Origin: Litorivivens sp041624475
Lineage (GTDB): Bacteria > Pseudomonadota > Gammaproteobacteria > Pseudomonadales > Spongiibacteraceae
Assembly (NCBI RefSeq): GCF_041624475.1
Contig: NZ_JBFJUX010000001.1
Span: forward strand, 1 to 64,000
Direction of reading: 5' to 3'
DNA length: 64,000 bases
Part shown: piece by piece, positions 17,721 to 24,899 of the stretch
How the letters are laid out: the number at the start of each line of letters is the position of its first letter
How positions within the stretch are numbered: the first letter of the stretch is position 1
Notes under the pieces: generated by a model
The model's input: the letters and a program-made list of their open reading frames with translations, nothing else
Told to the model about the DNA's origin: nothing
Database searches by the model: none
Program-made: the position numbers and the translations under genes

Positions 17721-18704
17721 CTAACTCGAACTAACAAAAGCATCTGAATAAAAATTACTACTGTGTAGCCCAGCCGATATTAAAAGGCTACTTGCGCTAC
17801 GTATCATGTCTTCTGATCCACATGCATAGACAACTGAATCATCAAGACTTATTTTATCGTCCAGCACCGCTTGTTGCACATAACCTTTCCGCCCGCCCCA
17901 ACTTTCCCGCGACAGAGTTGGTACAAAGCTCAATGGTAGCGTCTCAAATTCTGGAGCCCAGTAAATGTCTTTTAAGTAGCGCCCGCCCCAGTACACAAAG
18001 ATTTGGTCAAAATGATTTGCATCACCCGCAATTAAATATTGCTCTAGCATGGCTTTAATTGGGGCTATGCCTGTGCCTGTCGCCAAGAAAATCAAACTTC
18101 TGGCTTTACTCTTACGAAGACAGAATGTACCCATTGGGCCTTCCAAGCGTAAAAGGTCACCCACCCTAGCATCGGAAAACCAGTAATTGCTCATCCTTCC
18201 ATCTTGCACTCTCCGCACATGAATGGAGACTTTACCATCGACCCTAGGGGCATTCGCTATCGAGTAACTTCGTCGCAGCCCTTCTGCGCCAATTATTTCA
18301 ATATACTGACCCGGCAGATAATCTAGGCTACTATCAGGAGGGGTTCTAAAGGTTATGCATAGAATGTCATCAGCTAGATAATTCATTGAATCAATGCGAC
18401 AGGGTAGTGTTTTCGCCTCTTTAATACCAAGCGCACCCAAGTCCTCCGCTTCTAAATGCAATGTGGAGGCAGCAGCCCGACAGCAAGTTAGAATATAACC
18501 TTCCTCGCTCTCTGAATGAGAAAGCGAGTCTTCACTCTGAATAACCGATGTTTCGCCCTGAATGACTTTAGTCTTACAAGCACCACAGCGACCGGTTCGA
18601 CAGCTGTACTCCATTAAAATGCCATTCTTGCGCGCAGCGTCTAATATTGATTCTTCAGTCGTACATTCGAACGAGCTTGAGTCTACTAATTTTACTGTAG
18701 CCAT
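17721..18704 (-). CDS. ddhD: CDP-6-deoxy-delta-3,4-glucoseen reductase (E3)
   Basis: A 327-residue iron-sulfur flavoprotein (ascD/rfbI) that passes electrons from NADH to E1. The N-terminal plant-type ferredoxin domain has CRTGRCGACK with a later LTCC, giving the four cluster cysteines. The FAD domain shows RRSYSIANAP. The NAD domain shows ATGTGIAPIKAMLEQ and ends with VYACGSEDMIRSA. Domain order and size match the family. It is the first sugar-synthesis gene after a 94-bp gap from wzz, where a promoter could lie but no clear one was recognised. Confidence 0.93.
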   Translation of the reverse strand: MATVKLVDSSSFECTTEESILDAARKNGILMEYSCRTGRCGACKTKVIQGETSVIQSEDSLSHSESEEGYILTCCRAAASTLHLEAEDLGALGIKEAKTLPCRIDSMNYLADDILCITFRTPPDSSLDYLPGQYIEIIGAEGLRRSYSIANAPRVDGKVSIHVRRVQDGRMSNYWFSDARVGDLLRLEGPMGTFCLRKSKARSLIFLATGTGIAPIKAMLEQYLIAGDANHFDQIFVYWGGRYLKDIYWAPEFETLPLSFVPTLSRESWGGRKGYVQQAVLDDKISLDDSVVYACGSEDMIRSASSLLISAGLHSSNFYSDAFVSSS

Positions 18705-18798
18705 ACTGATTCACTTCTAATGGTAATACGTAAGCCGATAAGCCCATTCACCGGCCCTAAACAGCTCCGACTTGACCCTAAAATATCTCCGCACTTAC

Positions 18799-19743
18799 TT
18801 ATGGTCGTGAAAAGTATCTGATCAAAACGAAAAATATTGATACCAGCCCTCCCAACATTCCACCGAGAATACAGATGATCGCTCTTTTTGGACCGTATTT
18901 AATTTCTGGAACTACCGGAGGGTCGATCACCTTAAAAACATATTCATCTTTAACTTCCGCCAGCATCACGGTTTTCATTTGCTGCTCAATCAATTGAAAG
19001 AAAATATTTTGCATTTCAGCTATAGGAGTTTTCTTTATCTGCCCTGAAAGATATTCAATTATTGCGTTAGCCTCCTGAATATCACCTCTTCTCATATGTT
19101 CATTTAAATCTTCAACCAACATACTCAGCCATCGCTTGCTTTCCAGCGGCGACTGCGAAACTATAGCAATATTCACCAGCCCAGTTTCCTTAGACTGGCT
19201 TATCGACAACAAGCTAATAAATTTTCTGTACAATTGTGAAGACGAGGGCTCAGCGAGCTTTTCATCACCAAAGCCAAGCCAAGATTGCTCCGCTTCGTTA
19301 TAAATCTCTGAATCAATGATCCACTTTTCCGAATTGGCATCCCAACCGCTGGACGCAGCAAGAGGAACATGCAGCTTATGTTTTTCGATAAACTCAGCAA
19401 TAAATGCTCTGGATCTCACAATTTCTAATGCCAGCACTGCCTTGTCAGCCCTGCCGCTAGATAAGTTGAGCCCCGCTAGGCTTGCCAAACCTCCAAGACC
19501 TGAAAACGGTGTTATTCCAGATTGATCCGAAGTTGAAACTGGGGCCAACAATACTTCCGAGCGATATATATTTGGCATAGACAATGCGTAAATCATTGCG
19601 GCTATGGTAAATAGCAATGTTGTACCAACGATTATCCCTCTGCCCGACCAAACACCAGCCCAGACAGCCCTCAAATCGAGGACATCTGTGTAGTAATTGA
19701 CACCTGTTCGATCTTCTGTATTTTCCCCTAAACTCTCTCTCAT
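18799..19743 (-). CDS. wzz: Chain-length determinant protein (Wzz family)
   Basis: A 314-residue inner-membrane protein with two membrane segments: one near residues 36-55 (GIIVGTTLLFTIAAMIYAL) and one at the C-terminus preceded by PPVVPEIKYGPKRAI, with a GGMLGGLVSI glycine-rich helix. The periplasmic middle is helical. Wzz sets the number of repeat units added by Wzy. There is no cytoplasmic tyrosine-kinase domain, so it is an O-antigen type co-polymerase rather than a Wzc. It lies 20 bp from the SLBB/export gene. Confidence 0.88.
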   Translation of the reverse strand: MRESLGENTEDRTGVNYYTDVLDLRAVWAGVWSGRGIIVGTTLLFTIAAMIYALSMPNIYRSEVLLAPVSTSDQSGITPFSGLGGLASLAGLNLSSGRADKAVLALEIVRSRAFIAEFIEKHKLHVPLAASSGWDANSEKWIIDSEIYNEAEQSWLGFGDEKLAEPSSSQLYRKFISLLSISQSKETGLVNIAIVSQSPLESKRWLSMLVEDLNEHMRRGDIQEANAIIEYLSGQIKKTPIAEMQNIFFQLIEQQMKTVMLAEVKDEYVFKVIDPPVVPEIKYGPKRAIICILGGMLGGLVSIFFVLIRYFSRP

Positions 19744-19763
19744 CTCACCGCAACTCTAGAACG

Positions 19764-22532
19764 TCAATCTTTAATGACATCATAGGCAATCCCCAACTGA
19801 TACAAAATTTGCGTTACGCTTGCGAAGAGGCTTAGTTTATCTGTGTATTGCGCATCAATCGGTACAACAACTGTATCACCCTCGCGAATTTTACTTCCGA
19901 ACCAGCTGTTCTTCGGCACGACCACTTCTCCGTTAGCTCTAATAACATAAACACGCTGTTTATCCGCTCTTGCTCGCACACCACCTGCCTTTGACAAATA
20001 GTCTTTATAGGATAACCCCTCTTCAAACAAATGACTTGAGGGGTACTGTACTTCGCCTACTACCGTCACTGTATCGACTTGAGTAGGGATATAGAGGTAA
20101 TCATTATTATCAAGCCTTACATTATTGACGTCTTCATTTGCCAGCGCGGAGGGCAGATCTATAACCAGACGTCCCAAAGCTTCAATTTCACTGAGTGCAT
20201 CTACGGCGCTGAGCGCTTCTACTGGTGATACGCCCAGTCCAGACATTGACGTGGTTTTTTGCAGAGACAGACTGGCCACCTCCTGCTTGAGATTCTCTCG
20301 TAGACGAAGTAGTTCTTTCGCTTCTTTTTCTTTGAGACTCTCACGCGACAGTACCGCTCCAGCCGGGAAAGCAAACTCTGTCAACCCTCCGGCACGCTCC
20401 ACTACATCCACTAGTGTTTCACCTCGCTGAATCGCGTAGCGACCGGGGAAGCGAACTTCACCTGCAAGTTCTACCGTCAGGTCATTACGCCAGTCCGGGT
20501 GCTGGAAGACGTTAATTCGGTCACGTGGCTGGAGCATTGATTGCGCTAGGGTCTCGTTATCCAGAGCCATACTGGAATGGCGCAACTGCAAGCGCCCACC
20601 TTCGCGGTGCACGCGTGTAAGCTCCACTTGTTGCTGATAGGTGCTTTCTTTAGTGCCGCCAGCCAACTGCACGAGCGCGCCAACACTCATACCGTGTGAA
20701 TAGGGGTAAATGGCGGGGAACTTTACATCGCCACGAATTTCTACAATGCGCTGAAATTCTTCACCATTCGCCTGCACTCGCAGTTTGGTGAGCAAGGGGG
20801 CGAGAAGAGCTTTGCGCTCTGCGCTGATAAGCGCCAAAGCTTCGTCCTGCAGTTCGGCAAGACGGGTGGAACCCTCCTTTTGTAATTGCGCGTAATCACG
20901 TTGAAAAGCCAGACCGGGGTTGTAGTTTGAACGCAGGCCACAATGTACGCGCTTCAGAGCAAGCTTTTCTTTTTGCAGCTTGGCGTATTGCTGCTGGCGT
21001 GCAAGCTCTTGCGCCACATCTATATTCTTTGATACTGGTTGCCCGGTTCGAGCCGAAATCATTAGCGCTTCTTCTTGCTGAGCTGCGATTCGGTTTAGAA
21101 CGTTTTCAATTGCCTGCTCATCGAACTCACGCTGTTTTTCACCGTAGAGGTCATCCGCGGTACACCGCAAGAAACCTGTGCCAGGCAGAACAATCAACTC
21201 GTCATATTGATTTAGCATGTAGTTCGTTGAGTGCTCGGGGTTGACCAACACCTTAGCCAATTCTACGTAGCGCACATGAGTGTGCTCGCCATTATCGGAA
21301 CTCACAAGCAAAGCGAGTTCGGTATCAGCATCATCACGCAAGGCATCCGCCGCTACTATGTCTGAAACACGCATGCCCTCAACAAAGCCTCGACGCCCAC
21401 CCTCGGCAAAGGCCCCTGAGAGGGTTACCGCCCCGGCATAGCTTCGAGCCTTGCGATGCACTGCGACTGAATCGCCTGCCTGAAGGGTGAAGCCCGCAGA
21501 CTGGGATAAGCTGCGCGTAATGACTTTCACTCCAGTATCTGCGGGGCGCTTGATAGTAATATTACTGTGCATCGCTGTCGGCTTTAGCCCTCCAGCAATG
21601 CGCACGATGTCGGTCAGATTGGTATTTGGCGTGATTTCATAAATCGCCTCACGAACCACTTCCCCCTCTACCCTTACGCGATTGCCCGCAGGGCGGATAA
21701 ACACGGCATCACCGCTGCGCAGTCGAACATCGCTGGTGTTGTCGCCGTTAATCAGCAGATCATACAGATCAACTTTCTGAACAAGCTGCTTGCCCCGGCG
21801 CACTTCGATGTTTCGCAAAGAGCCTGACTCCGCAACGCCACCGGCGGCAATAATCGCTTGTATAACCGTAGCAAGCGAGGAAAGGTTATAGGCACCCGGG
21901 CTGTTAGCATCGCCTAACACATAAACCTGCATCAGGCGCAGTTCGCCCATGGCAATGGCAGCGTCGGCGCCGATGATCTGTTTTTTAATGCGGAGGGTTA
22001 AATCGTCGCGCACTTGTTTAAAGCTTTTGCCGGCGACAGAAATAGGTCCCAGCTTTGGCATGTTGATGAAACCATCGCGCCCAACCGGCAAGCGGTAGTG
22101 CTCATTCTCCTTACCATAGAGTTGAATACTGAGTTCGTCGCCAGGGCCAACAATATAGTCACTGGGCACGGGCAGATCCGCGATAGGCGTAAAGGAGGTT
22201 GGCTGGCCAGCGAAGACATCGTAGCCAAAAAGCGGAAGCGCATCGTCATCGCCTTGTTTTTTAGGTTCATATTTGCGCGCATAACCGTCAGTAGGCTTTT
22301 CTATCGTTTGAGGCAGCTCTTTGCTTTGTTGCTGTTCGCCGCGACTCCGTGGAATATCGACGCCATACTGTTTCGCCAAACGCTGCTGATCTGCTGGGCT
22401 CATAGAACTGAAACGGGCAATCTGCTCAGGACTTAAACCCTGCCCAACAACAACAGATGAAAGGCCTGCCGCGATGAGCAAAGTGGCGATAATTCTAAGT
22501 GATGTCATCTTAATCATTCGCTTTTTTGTCAC
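19764..22532 (-). CDS. Large SLBB-domain polysaccharide export protein (Wza-like)
   Basis: A 922-residue exported protein. The N-terminus has a signal peptide (IIATLLIAAGLSSVVVG) and no lipobox cysteine. Then come a charged linker, a Poly_export domain (YIVGPGDELSIQLYGKENE, residues about 125-200) and repeated SLBB modules seen as GDANSPGAYNL, GEVVREAIYEI, GDVKFPAIYPY, GEVRFPGRYAI and GEVQYPSSHLF. A helical insert (residues about 480-580) is rich in Gln, Glu and Lys. It is much longer than E. coli Wza (about 380). It probably forms the outer-membrane/periplasmic channel. The first codon is a GTG at 22532; ATGs at 22517 and 22508 are alternatives. Confidence 0.87.
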   Translation of the reverse strand: MTKKRMIKMTSLRIIATLLIAAGLSSVVVGQGLSPEQIARFSSMSPADQQRLAKQYGVDIPRSRGEQQQSKELPQTIEKPTDGYARKYEPKKQGDDDALPLFGYDVFAGQPTSFTPIADLPVPSDYIVGPGDELSIQLYGKENEHYRLPVGRDGFINMPKLGPISVAGKSFKQVRDDLTLRIKKQIIGADAAIAMGELRLMQVYVLGDANSPGAYNLSSLATVIQAIIAAGGVAESGSLRNIEVRRGKQLVQKVDLYDLLINGDNTSDVRLRSGDAVFIRPAGNRVRVEGEVVREAIYEITPNTNLTDIVRIAGGLKPTAMHSNITIKRPADTGVKVITRSLSQSAGFTLQAGDSVAVHRKARSYAGAVTLSGAFAEGGRRGFVEGMRVSDIVAADALRDDADTELALLVSSDNGEHTHVRYVELAKVLVNPEHSTNYMLNQYDELIVLPGTGFLRCTADDLYGEKQREFDEQAIENVLNRIAAQQEEALMISARTGQPVSKNIDVAQELARQQQYAKLQKEKLALKRVHCGLRSNYNPGLAFQRDYAQLQKEGSTRLAELQDEALALISAERKALLAPLLTKLRVQANGEEFQRIVEIRGDVKFPAIYPYSHGMSVGALVQLAGGTKESTYQQQVELTRVHREGGRLQLRHSSMALDNETLAQSMLQPRDRINVFQHPDWRNDLTVELAGEVRFPGRYAIQRGETLVDVVERAGGLTEFAFPAGAVLSRESLKEKEAKELLRLRENLKQEVASLSLQKTTSMSGLGVSPVEALSAVDALSEIEALGRLVIDLPSALANEDVNNVRLDNNDYLYIPTQVDTVTVVGEVQYPSSHLFEEGLSYKDYLSKAGGVRARADKQRVYVIRANGEVVVPKNSWFGSKIREGDTVVVPIDAQYTDKLSLFASVTQILYQLGIAYDVIKD

Positions 22533-22591
22533 AGGATCGAGGTGCGTTTTTTAACAATGGTCGCGAGCCGCCTTGCTTTTAACAGCCAGCC

Positions 22592-24112
22592 TTACCATGT
22601 GTATTCCATCGTAGCGGCAACGGTATCGTCACCTGTATCCAGGCCTCGCAGTTGCAGGCCATCGTTGTAGTGTTCATAAGCAACAGACGCACGCCATCCC
22701 GCTGCACTGTAGGTGTACTTAAGAGTTGCTGAATAGTCGTTGCTGCCACCAAAGCTCACGCTGTTGCCATTGGCAAAGGCTATCCCCCGACCGTCCGTAT
22801 TGAGATCAAACTGGGACAACCGCAGGCGCAGGCTTTGTTGTGAATCCATCAGCCAATCCAGAACCACATGGTGGGCACGAGAGTCATTATCAATACTTGC
22901 TCCGATGGGCCGGTTGCGAAAACGATAGCCACTGCGATAGATACTATGCTCATAAGCTACGTTGTATTCAGCCTCACCCTTATCGAACCTTCGGGTCGCG
23001 GTATCGGCGGTTTCAAACACTAGCCTCAGCTCGGAATTTGGCAAGGCAATAACCGTATCAATACCCAGCATAACAATACGCTTTGACGGCTGGTAACCGG
23101 CCTCGTCTTCGCCAATCATCTCGCCGTAAATGGCCGCGGGCAACTTGCCATCGATAGAAATACGCCAGTCGAAGCCGGCCAATTGATTTCCTGGTTCGTT
23201 ATTAAGATTAACGCCGCTGCTACCCCGATTATCGTTCCCGAGAACCAGATCCTTAAACGAAGAGAAAGCCTGAGGCCGCCCCTTACCGCCCCACTGAGCT
23301 GTGCGCGAAGCCCCAAGCTCTAGCCAAGGTAAAGGCCTGAAGCTGAGTCTCGCTCCGACGAGTTTCGCATCGGGTATAACACGATCACTTTCCAACTTTC
23401 CGGCAAAGGCCGTAAATTGCCAGGGCCCTATCCAGCGCAACCAACTCCAACTGAAGGGCTCTGAGTTGTTGCGCTGGAAACTGATGCCTGGCACAGGCCG
23501 TGCGCTGTTAGAGAGAATAAGCCCCGACTCCCAGGCAGGCCCCCACCAGCGATCGATGGCCCCCACAGTAAAAGCCCAGTTACCCCAAAGACCAGTGAGA
23601 TAGCTACCATCATAGTGAGTGTACTCACCGTCGAGCGGGTCGCCGATATTGTTAACTTGCAGCTTCCCGGCCCAGCGCTCACCGATCACTTCACCAGCCA
23701 GGTAACCCTGTACTTCATCGCGGCGACTGTCGCCAAAGCCCCTGATCGGGTTCACTTGTTCGGCGTAGGCATAGCCTACAGAAACGTTTGTTTCAGTCTC
23801 GCGATCAAAGGCCTGCTCTATATAGACCACAGCCCGGCGCTGGGCGGGTGTAAGCGACTTGTTTTTGACACGTTTGACTTCTGATATGACGCCACTCCAC
23901 ATCAGCGGCCAAGTGTTAACCGGCACTCGAATGAGCGCAGCATCCGCCAAAACGTGGATGTGATGACGCAAGCGGGCATCGTCCGGGGTAATCCAGGGAG
24001 CAGCCTGCAGAGAACCCGCCAACAGCAACGTGGCCGCACCCAGCAGCCAGGAGGAATGATTTGTGATAAAACGTAACAACGTAGAGGCCCCAAAGGTCAC
24101 AGGCAATGCCAT
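22592..24112 (-). CDS. Capsule assembly Wzi-family outer membrane protein
   Basis: A 506-residue protein with an N-terminal signal (LLGAATLLLAGSLQAAPW) followed by alternating strand-like segments and a C-terminal YTW ending in an aromatic residue, as in outer-membrane beta-barrels. The WITPDDARLRHHIHVLADAALI start of the mature part and GAIDRWWGPAWESGLILSNSARP are typical of the Wzi/capsule assembly family (PF14052), which helps anchor polysaccharide at the cell surface. It is the promoter-proximal gene of the minus-strand locus and has GC content closer to the chromosome than the sugar genes. Confidence 0.88.
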   Translation of the reverse strand: MALPVTFGASTLLRFITNHSSWLLGAATLLLAGSLQAAPWITPDDARLRHHIHVLADAALIRVPVNTWPLMWSGVISEVKRVKNKSLTPAQRRAVVYIEQAFDRETETNVSVGYAYAEQVNPIRGFGDSRRDEVQGYLAGEVIGERWAGKLQVNNIGDPLDGEYTHYDGSYLTGLWGNWAFTVGAIDRWWGPAWESGLILSNSARPVPGISFQRNNSEPFSWSWLRWIGPWQFTAFAGKLESDRVIPDAKLVGARLSFRPLPWLELGASRTAQWGGKGRPQAFSSFKDLVLGNDNRGSSGVNLNNEPGNQLAGFDWRISIDGKLPAAIYGEMIGEDEAGYQPSKRIVMLGIDTVIALPNSELRLVFETADTATRRFDKGEAEYNVAYEHSIYRSGYRFRNRPIGASIDNDSRAHHVVLDWLMDSQQSLRLRLSQFDLNTDGRGIAFANGNSVSFGGSNDYSATLKYTYSAAGWRASVAYEHYNDGLQLRGLDTGDDTVAATMEYTW

Positions 24113-24247
24113 GGCATTGCCTGCAAATACTTTATTCTGAGCGAGGATTATAGGGCTGCGGGGATGAAAATGCAGCGATTAGGGGAGTTTTCTTTGGTTG
24201 CCCTCGCTACATTACAGTATGAGAGACGTTGCATCTTCCGTTACTCC

Positions 24248-24333
24248 CGTCATTGCGAACACAGAGAGGCAATCTCATCATGTATGGCAGCGGAGTCAGG
24301 AGATGCCGCGTCGCGTTGCTCCTCGCAATGACG
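24248..24333. repeat. 86-bp palindromic repeat element (CATTGCGA type)
   Basis: The ends CGTCATTGCGA (24248-24258) and TCGCAATGACG (24323-24333) are perfect 11-bp inverted repeats. Inner parts (GGCAATCTC and GAGATGCC) pair imperfectly, so the unit can fold into a long hairpin. Elements of this kind recur between genes in many proteobacterial genomes. A decayed half copy (TCGCAATGAC, 27738-27747, with ATTGCTTCG before it) lies between cyaA and the TerC gene. It sits in the 258-bp gap upstream of the wzi-like gene; no other gene was seen there. Confidence 0.75.
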
Positions 24334-24370
24334 CACGAAGTGCTTTGGGTACGCGACGACGAGGGCTCAA

Positions 24371-24694
24371 TCAATCCTCCGCGTCTTTATACTTCACCCG
24401 CGTACACCCCAAACACCGAATAAAGGTATTCGCGGCCGGTTGCACCATCAGGGTATCGGCGGCTTGGCCGACATTGCCGCCCAGCACCGAAAACGGCAGG
24501 CTGACCACAAAGAATGCGGTGCCAACGACAGTAACGGCCAGCATCACAGGGCGCACCAGCACGGTGTCGCTGACCATGGCCAGGGCACTAGGCTCTTCCT
24601 TGACGGTTTCAGCCAGTGAAATCTGGGGGATGACCAGAGCAATGGAAAGGCACAATACGTTGAGCCAGCGGGTAAGCTGTTGGCGGGCAGTCAT
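24371..24694 (-). CDS. Small exported membrane protein of unknown function
   Basis: A 107-residue protein with a signal peptide (VLCLSIALVIPQISLAET). A single strongly hydrophobic helix (PVMLAVTVVGTAFFVVSLPFSVLGG) is followed by a short C-terminal part with two cysteines (FIRCLGCTRVKYKDAED). A GGGAGGAA-type ribosome site lies 8 bp upstream of the ATG. Similar small proteins with an LPFS..GGN segment and a terminal LGCTR motif are found near cyaA in Pseudomonas-like genomes, from memory. The function is unknown. It diverges from cyaA across a 205-bp gap. Confidence 0.75.
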   Translation of the reverse strand: MTARQQLTRWLNVLCLSIALVIPQISLAETVKEEPSALAMVSDTVLVRPVMLAVTVVGTAFFVVSLPFSVLGGNVGQAADTLMVQPAANTFIRCLGCTRVKYKDAED

Positions 24695-24899
24695 GGGTGT
24701 TCCTCCCTGTTCTTATCTCGCCGCGCGGCCTGTTCGGTTTAGCGGCTGCGCGTGGGTATACTTGCGCTCATAATAGCGCGATGATTTGGAGCTGTCTGCA
24801 GCTAAATCGAGAAATGGCTTGCATATCACAGGATTAGAAGGGAATGTTTAGAGGATACCCTCACTCTCTCTAGGCGAGACTTGAGGTAAAAGCCACCCC

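Noticed and set aside
18705..24247. JUMPstart/ops element upstream of the polysaccharide genes
   Set aside because: The GGCGGTAG core was looked for on the minus strand in the gaps before ddhD, wzz, the SLBB gene and wzi and was not found.
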